A stretch of DNA of 64,000 nucleotides from Halorubrum salinarum (GTDB lineage: Archaea > Halobacteriota > Halobacteria > Halobacteriales > Haloferacaceae), in NCBI RefSeq assembly GCF_013267195.1, contig NZ_CP053941.1:2480001-2544000 (forward strand), in the 5' to 3' direction. Positions 9,229 to 17,326 of the stretch are shown here, piece by piece. Below the pieces are notes generated by a model. That model ran no database searches. It saw only the letters and a list, made by a program, of their open reading frames with translations, and was not told the origin of the DNA. Position numbers and translations under genes: made by a program. How positions within the stretch are numbered: the stretch's first letter is position 1; every line of letters begins with the position of its first letter.

Positions 9229-9528
9229 ATGAACGCACTCCGAACGACGCTGCTCGTGGCGCTTGCCACGGTTGTACTGATCGGGACCGGCGCGGCCGCC
9301 GGTGCCGTCGCGGCGACGCCCGGCCCGGACAACGCCTCCGGCGACGCGGGGCCGCCGAGCGACCTCCCGGACCAGGTGCCCGACTTCGTCGGCGGCATCC
9401 TCGACAGCGTGAACGAGTTCCTCGACGGCGGCGTCGACGACCTCGGCGAGACCGTGAGCGACATCGCCGGGAACGGCGCCGGCGAAGGCGACGCGGACGA
9501 CGGAACGGACGCCGACGGGGGTGCGTAA
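9229..9528 (+). CDS. Small secreted acidic protein
   Basis: A 99-aa protein with a clear Sec-type signal: MNALRTTLLVALATVVLIGTG followed by a small-residue cleavage region near AAAGAVAATPG. The mature part contains one amphipathic segment (LPDQVPDFVGGILDSVNEFLD, then GGVDDLGETVSDIAGN) and an acidic Gly/Asp tail. No lipobox is seen. The stop at 9526-9528 is followed within two bases by the GTG start of the Tat lipoprotein gene, so the two are almost certainly one transcript and may work together at the cell surface. Function unknown. Confidence 0.75.
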   Translation: MNALRTTLLVALATVVLIGTGAAAGAVAATPGPDNASGDAGPPSDLPDQVPDFVGGILDSVNEFLDGGVDDLGETVSDIAGNGAGEGDADDGTDADGGA

Positions 9529-9529
9529 C

Positions 9530-10276
9530 GTGACGGACCGCAAGCCCGACCTCGACGCGCTCGACCGCCGGACCTATCTTCAGGCGACCGGCGCCGCGGC
9601 GCTCGGTGCGGCCGGCCTCGCCGGCTGCGTCGGCCGCGCGACCGGGACGCTCGCGACGCAGGTCACGGACCAGCCGGCGGACATCGACGACTTCGAGTCG
9701 CTCGTCGTCACCGTCGAGGGGTTCTGGCTCGGGCCGGAGGGCGCCGAGTCGGACGACGAGGACGGCAACGAGACCGACACCGGCGACGACGCGGACGGAG
9801 GCGACGACGCGGACGCCGGCGGCAACGAAACCGACGACGCGGACGCCGGCGGCAACGAAACCGACGACGGGGACGACGGCGAGGCGGGCCGCGAGTACTT
9901 CGAGTTCGACGAGCCGCAGGAGGCGGACCTCGTCGAGCTCCAGAACGGCGAGACCCAGCTGATCGACGAGCGCGAGCTCCAGACGGGCGAGTACCCGTAC
10001 CTCCAGCTGGACGTGTCGTCGGCCGACGGGACGCTCACCGACGGGAGCGACGCGACCGTCGACCTCCCGGGCAACGCGCCCCTGAAGTTCAACGAGTCGT
10101 TCGAGATCCGCGAGAACACGCGGACGACGTTCACCGCGGACTTCGCGCCGGTGCTCCGGGGGAACGGCCGCTACCTCCTCCGGCCGGTGCCGAGCGGCAT
10201 CGAGGTCGAGTACGAGGAGTCGAGCGAGTCCGACGGGAGCGATTCGGGCGGCGACAACGAGACCGCCGACGCGTAG
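9530..10276 (+). CDS. Tat-exported lipoprotein, DUF4382-like
   Basis: About 248 aa. The N-terminus DRRTYLQATGAAALGAAGLA is a twin-arginine-type signal and ends in the lipobox LAGC, predicting export in folded form and lipid anchoring. After a highly acidic linker with a duplicated ADAGGNETDD unit, the body (VTVEGFWLG, YFEFDEPQEADLVELQNGETQ, YPYLQLDV, PLKFNESFEI, YLLRPVPSGIEVEY) has the beta pattern of DUF4382 domains, which resemble carbohydrate- or peptidase-associated surface modules. Start: GTG at 9530 gives MTDRKPDLD; an alternative GTG at 9521 overlaps the preceding stop. Confidence 0.8.
   Translation: MTDRKPDLDALDRRTYLQATGAAALGAAGLAGCVGRATGTLATQVTDQPADIDDFESLVVTVEGFWLGPEGAESDDEDGNETDTGDDADGGDDADAGGNETDDADAGGNETDDGDDGEAGREYFEFDEPQEADLVELQNGETQLIDERELQTGEYPYLQLDVSSADGTLTDGSDATVDLPGNAPLKFNESFEIRENTRTTFTADFAPVLRGNGRYLLRPVPSGIEVEYEESSESDGSDSGGDNETADA
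9809..9868 (+). repeat. 30-bp perfect tandem duplication in the lipoprotein linker
   Basis: Two identical 30-bp units (9809-9838 and 9839-9868) encode ADAGGNETDD twice. It is an in-frame expansion of the disordered acidic linker, probably slippage derived. Confidence 0.85.
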
Positions 10277-10569
10277 CAACGCCGCGGTCCCCCGGTCCCC
10301 CGTTGGAGCAGCGGTCGCGATCCGGTCGCTCGCACGCGCGAGCGCGGACCGCGCCGCGGCTTCGGGGTCAGGGCTGGGTCGGTTCCCGGGATTCGGGGAC
10401 CGGGGGAATGCGCGCGCCGCTGCGGTCGGTGCCCGACTCGAGGCATCTCGTCGCCGTCAGAGGCACACGACCCGCACGGATCGTCCGCGCGACGACGCGC
10501 ACGGACGGTCTTCGCTTTCTCCGATCCGTTCATCCGACCGCTCTCGGGGCGGCGCCGCTCTCTATCTAG

Positions 10570-11262
10570 TCAGGCGGCCGTCGCGTCCGACCGCACGAAC
10601 GTCCGGTACAGCGGGCCGGCGAGCACCAGCGCGCCGACGCCCGCCATCCCGAGGATCATCGCGGGGTCGACGAGCGACCCGCCGCCCGCCGCGAGGCGGT
10701 CGAGCGAGACGCCGACAGCGACCCCGCAGAGGACCCACGGCAGCTCGCCGAGCGCGGTTCCGAAAATGAACGGTCGGGCTCCGACCCCCGCGGCCGCGGC
10801 GCCGACCGTCACCGCGTCTGAGGGGAGCGGCAGGAGGCGGGTCCCGGTCACGGCGCGCACGCCGCCGGACTCAGCCGCGAAGCGCTCGCCGGCGCGACAG
10901 AACCGCGCTGCGACGCCCGAGTCCTCGACCGTCTCGGGGTCGCTCCCGAGCCTGAGCCGCCCCGCCCGAGCGAGCGCGTACGGGGGCACGGCGGTGCCGA
11001 CCACGAGCGCGAGCGCGAACGGCGTCCCGACCCAGCCGTATCCGAACCCGACGACGACGGCGAGGAGCGTCGTCGGCCACGCGAGGAGGGGTCTGACGGC
11101 GGCCAGCACGACCACGGCGGCGCCGAAGCGGATCGGATCGGTCGCCAGCCAGCGGAGCCGCGAGAGCGCTGCCTCGGGGGAGACTGCGAGCGCGACCGCC
11201 GCGAGCGCGGCGACGGCGATCCCGGCGACCGCGTACCGACCGACCGTGGTCCGGCGATTCAC
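10570..11262 (-). CDS. TVP38/TMEM64 (VTT/DedA-type) membrane protein
   Basis: A 230-aa integral membrane protein of the SNARE-associated VTT family, whose members are implicated in lipid scrambling or undecaprenyl/polyprenyl phosphate flipping. Hydrophobic segments are seen at residues 12-28, 45-62 and 65-88, in the VTT core (LAWPTTLLAVVVGFGYGWVGTPFALALVVG), and in the last two helices. The family motif GTRLLPLPSDAVTVGAAAAG, with the conserved Arg-x-x-Pro re-entrant segment, is present near residues 145-165. The preceding 293-base gap (10277-10569) shows no gene. Confidence 0.8.
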   Translation of the reverse strand: MNRRTTVGRYAVAGIAVAALAAVALAVSPEAALSRLRWLATDPIRFGAAVVVLAAVRPLLAWPTTLLAVVVGFGYGWVGTPFALALVVGTAVPPYALARAGRLRLGSDPETVEDSGVAARFCRAGERFAAESGGVRAVTGTRLLPLPSDAVTVGAAAAGVGARPFIFGTALGELPWVLCGVAVGVSLDRLAAGGGSLVDPAMILGMAGVGALVLAGPLYRTFVRSDATAA

Positions 11263-11338
11263 GCTCTCGCGTCCGCGGGCGTCCGGTAAACGCTTTGTGG
11301 GTGCGTTCGCTCGGGGGTCGCCGGCGCGACCGCGCCGG

Positions 11339-12166
11339 TCACGACAGCTTGCCGAGCGCCTCGAAGAAGTCGGAGGGCGGCCCCGCGATCCGTATCGGGG
11401 GCGCGGCGCGCTCGACGGTCACCTCGACCGGCCCGTCGAGGGACTCGGTGTCGCGGCCGTCGCTGACGACCGTCGCTCCCGCGTCGTTCTCGACGGCGAC
11501 GGTGACCGTCGCGTCGGCGTCCACCACGAGCGGCGGCATCCCCTCGTCCGCGACCATCTCGTTGACGACCAGTCCCCCGACCTCGGGGTGGACCAGCGGG
11601 CCGCGCTCGGAGAGGTTGTACGCCGTCGACCCGGTCGGCGTGGCCACGAGGACCCCGTCCGCGTGGCCGCCGGCGTACCGCGAGCCGTCGACGCGCACCT
11701 CGTAGTCGATCCCGCCGCCCGGCCCGCGGCGCTCGCCCTGGACGACCACCTCGTTCGCCGCCGGCGTCGACGTCCAGTCGCCGGCGCTGGCCGCGAGCCG
11801 CGGGGCCTCGCGGACGTCTAAGCCGCCGTTGCGAAACGCCCGGATCTCGGCGCGGAGCGCCGTCGCCGCGTCCCCCGGCTGGACGGCGTTGAGAAAGCCG
11901 ACCTCGCCGAGGTTCACGCCGACGATCGGGGTGTCGCCGGCGTTGCGCGCGACGAACAGGAACGTCCCGTCGCCGCCGACCGCGACGACCAGGTCGCAGT
12001 CGTCGAACGCGCCGACCGGTCGGGCGTCGTCGCCGGCGTCGAGGGCTGCGGCGGTCTCCTCGTCGAGCCAGACGCTCTCGTCCGCGTCGACGACGACGTC
12101 CCGAAGGGTCGCCGCGAGCGACGCCGCCCGCTCGCTGCCCTTCCGCGCCACGATGCCCACTTCCAT
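11339..12166 (-). CDS. nadK: NAD kinase
   Basis: A 275-aa cytosolic enzyme phosphorylating NAD to NADP with ATP or polyphosphate. The diagnostic GGDGT motif occurs in LVVAVGGDGTFLFVARN, followed by PIVGVNLGEVGFLN, NEVVVQG, and the zone II sequence ADGVLVATPTGSTAYNLS. The ORF can be extended 44 codons upstream, but MEVGIVARKGSE is the family-like start, and the ATG lies just after AT-rich TTTTATC (plus-strand GATAAAAG) near 12190, as expected for a leaderless mRNA. It is divergent from the KaiC-like gene. Confidence 0.93.
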   Translation of the reverse strand: MEVGIVARKGSERAASLAATLRDVVVDADESVWLDEETAAALDAGDDARPVGAFDDCDLVVAVGGDGTFLFVARNAGDTPIVGVNLGEVGFLNAVQPGDAATALRAEIRAFRNGGLDVREAPRLAASAGDWTSTPAANEVVVQGERRGPGGGIDYEVRVDGSRYAGGHADGVLVATPTGSTAYNLSERGPLVHPEVGGLVVNEMVADEGMPPLVVDADATVTVAVENDAGATVVSDGRDTESLDGPVEVTVERAAPPIRIAGPPSDFFEALGKLS

Positions 12167-12249
12167 GGCAGTCCCATCCCGATCCCCGGATAAAAGCGTG
12201 CGGACATCGGGCGGCTCCGCCGGGTTCCGGGACTCCGGCGCCCGCCGGA

Positions 12250-12316
12250 AAGTTTCAAGCCGCTCGACCGCGTTGCTCGGGCCATGTCGACCCCCCACGG
12301 GCGGCGAAAACGATGA
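12250..12316 (+). promoter_or_regulatory. Promoter with a 10-codon leader ORF overlapping the KaiC-like start
   Basis: A TATA-like AAGTTTCAAG at about 12250-12259 places a leaderless transcript start at or near the ATG at 12284. That ATG opens MSTPHGRRKR and stops at TGA 12314-12316, overlapping the ATG of the KaiC-like gene at 12313 (ATGA). Ribosomes starting at the mRNA end would translate the basic decapeptide and could restart on the main ORF by coupling. What is seen is the ORF and overlap; coupling is inferred. Confidence 0.45.
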
Positions 12317-13821
12317 GCGAGGAGGACGACTGGTTCGAGCGCGCGCTACGCGAGACCGACGAGGAGTCCGACGAGCGGCCGGTGGGCGACGCGGAGGGCG
12401 GATCCGGTGACGACGAGAGAGCGGCGGAAATCGACTCCGCGAACGGCGATTCGGAGGGCGGCGACTCCGAGTCCGCGGCGACCGACTACGACGACCCGGC
12501 GGCCGAGCTCGGCGACTTGGGCGGCGGCGCCGACTCCGATTCGGAGTCCGGGGATGGGGGCGAGGAGGTGGGCACGGACACGGACGAGGCGGGCGCCGCG
12601 GCCGACGACGGCGATCCGTTCGGCGGCAATGCCGGAGGTGGCGGTGACGCCGGGGACGACGACGACCCGTTCGGCGGGGCCGTCGGCGGAGACGGCGAGT
12701 TCGGGGGCGAAGGACAGGGAGGCCCCTCGGCGGACGACGGCGTGCCGGCCGACGCGTTCGGCGACCCTGACGCGGACGAGGGGTTCGACTCCTTCGGCGG
12801 GGACGACCCCTTCGGCGGCGGCGGCGGGACCGACGCGGACGGCGCCCCCGAGAGCAACTCCGCCGCGGGGACTGACACCGGCTCCGGCGGCGGAGACCCG
12901 TTCGGCGCGGACGACCCCTTCGGCGGGAGTCGGAGAGGAGGCGGAGGCGGCGGATCGAGCGGCGCGGGCGGCGGCGGCGCGGAGGGCGGGGGCGACCCCT
13001 TCGGCGGCTACCGCGGCGCCGCGAGCGCCGGCGACGACGACTTCGGGTTCGGCGACCTCGGGGGCGACGCGGACGCCGGCGGCCCGCCCGACTTCGACAT
13101 CGACCCCGACGAGTTCGAGTCGGAGATCGCGCGGACCGACATCGGGATCGAGGGCCTCGACGACATGATCCTCGGCGGGGTCCCCAAGCGGTCGCTGCTG
13201 TCAGTCATCGGCGGCGCGGGGACCGGGAAGACGACGTTCGCGCTCCAGTTTCTCAACAGCGCGCTCGAATCGGGCGGGAAGGCGATCTACATCACCCTGG
13301 AACAGACCCGCGAGTCGATCTTCGACACCGCGACCGAGAAGGGGTGGTCGTTCCGCGAGTACGCCGACGAGGACCGCCTCGCCGTCGTCGCCATCGACCC
13401 CATCGAGATGGCCAACTCCCTGTCGTCGATCCGCAACGACCTCGTCCGGCTCATCTCCGAGTTCGACGCCGACCGGTTGGTGCTCGACTCTGTCTCTCTC
13501 TTGGAGATGATGTACGACCACCCGGCGAAGCGCCGGTCGGAGGTGTTCGGGTTCACGCGCTCGCTGAAGGAGTCGGGCGTCACCACGCTGCTCACCTCCG
13601 AGGCGAGCGAGGAGACCCCGTACGCCTCGCGGCACGGGATCGTGGAGTACCTCACGGACGCCGTCTTCGTCCTCCAGTACGTCCGAGGGTCGGACTTCCG
13701 CGAGACGCGGCTGGCCGTCGAGATCCAGAAGATCCGCGACGCGAACCACTCCCGCGAGACGAAGCCGTACGACATCACGGACACCGGCATCTCGGTGTAC
13801 GACCAGGCGAACATCTTCTGA
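12313..13821 (+). CDS. KaiC-like RecA-superfamily ATPase with long DPFG-repeat tail
   Basis: A 502-aa protein. Residues 1-260 are a disordered, acidic, Gly-rich tail with six DPFG motifs (five DPFGG and one DPFGA). Residues 270-502 form a single KaiC/RecA-type ATPase domain: entry IARTDIGIEGLDDMILGG, Walker A GGAGTGKTTFA near 300, YITLEQTRESI, Walker B LVLDSVSLLEMMYD near 390, and IVEYLTDAVFVLQY. Such archaeal KaiC-like proteins bind ATP and often act in signalling or motility control; RadA-specific DNA-binding loops are not evident. The tail is several times longer than usual. Alternatives are FlaH-like or GvpD-like ATPases, but no motility or gas-vesicle genes lie nearby. Confidence 0.85.
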   Translation: MSEEDDWFERALRETDEESDERPVGDAEGGSGDDERAAEIDSANGDSEGGDSESAATDYDDPAAELGDLGGGADSDSESGDGGEEVGTDTDEAGAAADDGDPFGGNAGGGGDAGDDDDPFGGAVGGDGEFGGEGQGGPSADDGVPADAFGDPDADEGFDSFGGDDPFGGGGGTDADGAPESNSAAGTDTGSGGGDPFGADDPFGGSRRGGGGGGSSGAGGGGAEGGGDPFGGYRGAASAGDDDFGFGDLGGDADAGGPPDFDIDPDEFESEIARTDIGIEGLDDMILGGVPKRSLLSVIGGAGTGKTTFALQFLNSALESGGKAIYITLEQTRESIFDTATEKGWSFREYADEDRLAVVAIDPIEMANSLSSIRNDLVRLISEFDADRLVLDSVSLLEMMYDHPAKRRSEVFGFTRSLKESGVTTLLTSEASEETPYASRHGIVEYLTDAVFVLQYVRGSDFRETRLAVEIQKIRDANHSRETKPYDITDTGISVYDQANIF

Positions 13822-13884
13822 GCGGGCGGAACGACGCGATGTTTAAATCGGCGTGCGTCACAGCGGCGATTATTTTCAAACGAA

Positions 13885-14160
13885 CGCTGTGCGGTGGCGC
13901 GTGCCGGTGAGCGCCGCAACGCGGCGCGAACCGCACGCGCGAGGGACGCGGCGAGCGCGAGCGGCGTAGCCGCGAAGCGTGAGCCGCGAGGCTGGGGAGG
14001 CGTGAGGTGCGGGGCGGTGCTGTCCAGGGCGGGACTCAAAGGGGCAGCCAAGAGGCGGGCGCAGGCGACACAAGCACCGCAACGAGGGAGCGAACGAAGT
14101 GAGCGACTGAGTGAGGAGCGCAGCGAGCGTGCGCCCGCCTCTTGGCTGGGGCTTTGGAGT
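13885..14160 (+). ncRNA. Candidate structured noncoding RNA or interspersed palindromic element
   Basis: This lies in the 449-base gene-free interval between the KaiC-like gene and tRNA-Gly. TATA-like ATTATTTTC at 13869-13877 would start a transcript near 13899. That is where a strong imperfect hairpin begins (arms 13897-13917 and 13921-13940, loop AAC). Further on, a 19-bp perfect inverted repeat CAGCCAAGAGGCGGGCGCA occurs at 14045-14063 and, inverted, at 14130-14148; weaker pairing extends both arms outward to about 14034 and 14160. The 66-base centre is rich in GAGCGAACGAAGTGAGCG-like repeats. No ORF is credible. It does not match the 7S or RNase P RNA sequences I know. It could equally be a dispersed REP/MITE-like repeat. 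Confidence 0.45.
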
Positions 14161-14270
14161 GTCAACCCTCGATCCACAATCTGCTATTTATAAACGAGCG
14201 GCCGGGAATTTGGAGGTATTCAAGCGTCAGAATCGGGAGATTGCGGCTCACGGATTGTTCGCCGCAGGAA

Positions 14271-14341
14271 TGCACCGTCCGGGAATTGAACCCGGGCTAT
14301 TAGCTTGGGAAGCTAATGTCCTACCACTGGACCAACGGTGC
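14271..14341 (-). tRNA. tRNA-Gly (CCC)
   Basis: On the minus strand a complete 71-nt cloverleaf is readable. The acceptor is GCACCGT/ACGGTGC with discriminator A, the D-arm is GGTCCAGTGGTAGGAC, and the anticodon stem TTAGC/GCTAA holds loop TTCCCAA (anticodon CCC). The T-arm is GCCCGGGTTCAATTCCCGG-like. No intron and no encoded CCA. A TATA-like TATTTATAAAC at 14186-14196 lies downstream of it on the opposite strand and drives no visible gene. Confidence 0.95.
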
Positions 14342-14458
14342 TCGACTGCTGCTACCCGACCGTGCCACTTGAACGTAGCGTTTCGGCGGACGCCGGCCGG
14401 CTCCGAGCCGCGGTGCCGCGAGCCACACGCTTAAGCCCTCACCGACGCAGGCACGCTC

Positions 14459-15898
14459 ATGACCGACGACGCAGCAGACGCGACGCGACCCGAGGCGGCC
14501 GCGGCGATCGACCGCGTCCGCGAGCGCGCGGCCGAGTTCGCCCCCGCCCTCGGCGCGACCTGGACCGACGACGAGCCGTGGCGCTTCCTCACCGACCTCA
14601 CGGCGATCGGAAGTCGCATGGCCGGGAGCGAGGGCGAGCGCCGGGCGGCGGGCCTCGTCGCTAACGCCTTCGAGCGAGCGGGGCTCGCGGACGTGCGCAC
14701 GGAGCCGTTCGACCTCCCGGCCTGGGAGCGCGGGTCGGCGTCGCTCGACGTGACCGTCTCGGGCCGCGACGGCGAGCCGGCGACGCGCTCGTTCGAGGCA
14801 CTGGCGCTCCCGTACTCGCCGTCGGGGAGCGTCTCAGGCGAACTCGTCGACGTGGGCTACGGCACCCCCGCGGAGATCGACGAGCGCGACGTCGAGGGCC
14901 GGATCGCGGTCGCGTCGACGACCACGCCCTCCGGCGGCCGGTTCGTCCACCGCATGGAGAAGTTCGGCTACGCGATCGACTCGGGCGCCGTCGGGTTCGT
15001 GTTCGTCAACCACCTCGACGGCCAGCTGCCCCCCACTGGGTCGCTCACGTTCGGCGAGGAGGCCGAGGCCGTCGCGGTCGGCGTCTCGAAGGAGACCGGC
15101 GCGTGGCTCCGCGAGTACGCGGTCGGCGGCGCGAACGCCCCAGTCGGCGGCGGAGACGACGTCGCGCGCGCCGAGCTGTCGGTGGAGGCGTCGACGACGC
15201 CCGGCGAGAGCCGGAACGTCCTCGGGAGCGCCGGCCCGGACACCGACGAGCGGGTCCTCCTGCTCGCCCACTACGACGCCCACGACATCGCGGAGGGCGC
15301 GCTCGACAACGGCTGCGGCATCGCGACGGTCGCGACCGCGGCCGACATCCTGGCGGACGCCGACCTCCCTGTCGGCGTCGACGTCGTCGCGGTGGGCGCC
15401 GAGGAGGTGGGGCTGCTCGGGGCGGAGCACCTCGCGGACCGGGTGGACCTCGACCGGGTGAAGGGCGTGGTCAACGTCGACGGAGCCGGGCGGTTCCGTG
15501 ACCTCGTCGCGCTCGCGCACGCCTCCACCGCGGCCGCGTCGGTCGCGGAGGCGGTGTCGGCCGCGACGCGGCAGCCCATCGAGGTCGACGCGCAACCGCA
15601 CCCGTTCTCCGACCAGTGGCCGTTCGTGCGCCGCGGCGTGCCGGCGCTCCAGCTCCACAGCGACTCGGGCGACCGCGGGCGAGGCTGGGGGCACACGCAC
15701 GCGGACACGCGGGACAAGGTGGACGACAGGAACGTCCGCGAACACGCGATGCTGATCGCGCTGCTCGTCGCCGAGTTCGCGGCGCCCGAACGCGACCTCC
15801 CGCGGCTGGACCGCGACGAGCTCGCGGCCGCGTTCCGCGAGGCCGACTTCGAGACGGGGATGCGCGCCGCCGACCTCTGGCCGGCCGACTGGGACTGA
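14459..15898 (+). CDS. M28-family zinc aminopeptidase with PA domain
   Basis: A 479-aa peptidase. The co-catalytic zinc ligands are visible in order: LAHYDAHD (His, Asp), ALDNGCG (bridging Asp), GAEEVGLLGAEH (catalytic Glu and ligand Glu), VVNVDGAG (Asp), and WGHTHADTRDKV (His). An inserted protease-associated domain spans roughly residues 120-230 (VDVGYGTPAEI, VEGRIAVASTTTP). No signal peptide is present, so it is probably cytosolic, releasing N-terminal amino acids from peptides. TTAAGCC at about 14431 is 27 bases before the ATG, indicating a leaderless mRNA. Confidence 0.9.
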   Translation: MTDDAADATRPEAAAAIDRVRERAAEFAPALGATWTDDEPWRFLTDLTAIGSRMAGSEGERRAAGLVANAFERAGLADVRTEPFDLPAWERGSASLDVTVSGRDGEPATRSFEALALPYSPSGSVSGELVDVGYGTPAEIDERDVEGRIAVASTTTPSGGRFVHRMEKFGYAIDSGAVGFVFVNHLDGQLPPTGSLTFGEEAEAVAVGVSKETGAWLREYAVGGANAPVGGGDDVARAELSVEASTTPGESRNVLGSAGPDTDERVLLLAHYDAHDIAEGALDNGCGIATVATAADILADADLPVGVDVVAVGAEEVGLLGAEHLADRVDLDRVKGVVNVDGAGRFRDLVALAHASTAAASVAEAVSAATRQPIEVDAQPHPFSDQWPFVRRGVPALQLHSDSGDRGRGWGHTHADTRDKVDDRNVREHAMLIALLVAEFAAPERDLPRLDRDELAAAFREADFETGMRAADLWPADWD

Positions 15899-15928
15899 TC
15901 GAAGGGCTCGGACGGGTCTGCCGACCGT

Positions 15929-16900
15929 TCACTCCAGGTCCGCGTCCGGCGTCGGCGCGGGAAGCCGCTTGTGCGCCGACGCGCGGTGACGCCCGAGCAG
16001 GTCCGCGACGAGTTCGCGGTCGACCGCGCCGAGGTCGGCGCCGGTCCCGGCGTCGGCCGCGGCAGGTTCGCCCTCCGTGAGCGCCGCCGCGATCCGCTCG
16101 ACGACGGACTCGGGACTGAGCCCGCGGTCAACGCCGAGGTGGAGGACCGGGTCGATGACCTCGTACGGCGCGCCTAGGTCGTCCGCGTCGCGCTGGCCCG
16201 GGAGGAAGCCGGCCCTCGGCGCCTTCTCGACGACGAACTCCGGCACGTCGAGCTCGCTCGCGAGCGCCCGCACGTCGGTCTTGTAGAGGTGGCCCAGCGG
16301 GAACAGGTCGGCCGCGCAGTCGCCGTGTTTCGTCAGGTAACCGAGCAGGAGTTCGCTCCGGTTCGCCGTGCCGCAGACGAGGCGGTCCGTCGCGTTCGCG
16401 GCGAGGTAGGCGACGGCCATCCGGAGGCGCGCGACGGCGTTGCCGGACCGGACCGGCTCGTCGTGGAGGTCGAAGCGGTCCGGGACGACGGCGCCGAACT
16501 GCGCGAACAGCGGCTGGAGGTGGGCCGTGTCGTGGTCGATCCCCAGCGCCTCGGCGAGCGCCTCGGCGTCGCGGGCGTGCGGCGCGCCGATCTTGTTACA
16601 CGGGAGGATCAGCCCGTACACGCGGTCTGCGCCGAGCGCCTCGACCGCGAGCGCGGCCGTCACCGTCGAGTCGAGCCCGCCGCTCATATTCACGACCACG
16701 CCATCGGCGCCCGCGGCGTCGACCCGGTCGGCCACGAACGACCTGATTCGGTCGCGTTCGAGCGCGGGGTCCCGGTCCGGGAGCACCGAGGCGGGGAGAG
16801 GCCGGCCAGCGGCCGCTTCGCCGTCGCCTGACGCTGTCGCTCCCTCCGAGCGGTCGACGGCGGCCTCGTCCGGATCGAACGCCGACTCGCGATCAGCCAT
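15929..16900 (-). CDS. nadE: NH3-dependent NAD+ synthetase
   Basis: A 323-aa enzyme of the N-type ATP pyrophosphatase family, amidating nicotinate adenine dinucleotide to NAD+. The P-loop is VVNMSGGLDSTVTAALAVEA; further family segments are LILPCNKIG, RLRMAVAYLAAN, VCGTANRSELLLGYLTKHGD, DLFPLGHLYKTDVRAL and KAPRAGFLPGQRDADDLG. No nitrilase-type glutaminase domain is fused, so ammonia is the expected amide donor. The ORF can extend nine codons upstream, but MADRESAF at 16900 is preferred. An N-terminal extension of about 45 acidic residues precedes the core. Confidence 0.93.
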   Translation of the reverse strand: MADRESAFDPDEAAVDRSEGATASGDGEAAAGRPLPASVLPDRDPALERDRIRSFVADRVDAAGADGVVVNMSGGLDSTVTAALAVEALGADRVYGLILPCNKIGAPHARDAEALAEALGIDHDTAHLQPLFAQFGAVVPDRFDLHDEPVRSGNAVARLRMAVAYLAANATDRLVCGTANRSELLLGYLTKHGDCAADLFPLGHLYKTDVRALASELDVPEFVVEKAPRAGFLPGQRDADDLGAPYEVIDPVLHLGVDRGLSPESVVERIAAALTEGEPAAADAGTGADLGAVDRELVADLLGRHRASAHKRLPAPTPDADLE

Positions 16901-17039
16901 CTTCCCCTCCGCCGGCCGTCCGCCCACTCCGCTTCGTCCGCCCGCGGGAGCGTCCGGCGCCTCGGCGCGGAGCCCGGACGCGTCTCTGCGAGCGATCGCG
17001 GGCGTCGCATTGGAATGTCATTCGTCGACCGCCGCTTCC

Positions 17040-17326
17040 GGTCGCGCTGGTAAATACTTGCGGTGTAGATAATATAAGGAACTGGTACTGTTGTTAGTTC
17101 CTCGTGAGAATGAAAGCAGAGAAACCACATACGCAATCAATTACAAACGAGATATTTTCAAATAATCGAATATGGTGTCTGTCGATAGGGTCTCTGGTTG
17201 ATACATGAATTCTTGTATCCGGGAATAGTTCTTGTTATTGTAGAAATAGCGCAGATAATCACATCTCCAACCATATAATGTCGTTATACACGAACATTTA
17301 TTAGTCGCATCTGGTTCGGTCTGACC
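17040..17326. promoter_or_regulatory. AT-rich divergent regulatory island with a 20-bp palindrome
   Basis: The 426-base gap between nadE and the Rrf2-like gene is unusually AT-rich from about 17040 to 17310. It includes GATACATGAATTCTTGTATC at 17200-17219, a palindrome with a single mismatched pair centred on GAATTC. AACATTTATTAG near 17293-17304 is the likely TATA for the ATG at 17327 (leaderless). The palindrome is a natural operator candidate for the neighbouring DNA-binding protein. No protein-coding ORF is credible in the island. Confidence 0.5.

Noticed and set aside
13885-14160. Signal recognition particle 7S RNA or RNase P RNA
   Set aside because: None of the conserved sequence blocks of these RNAs could be recognised.
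14186-14434. Plus-strand ORF following TATTTATAAAC at 14186
   Set aside because: It runs antisense through tRNA-Gly and lacks haloarchaeal acidic composition.
17141-17300. Minus-strand AT-rich ORF end (Asn/Tyr/Lys-rich) suggesting a foreign gene
   Set aside because: Only a frame tail without a plausible start, body or homology; better read as a regulatory AT-rich island.
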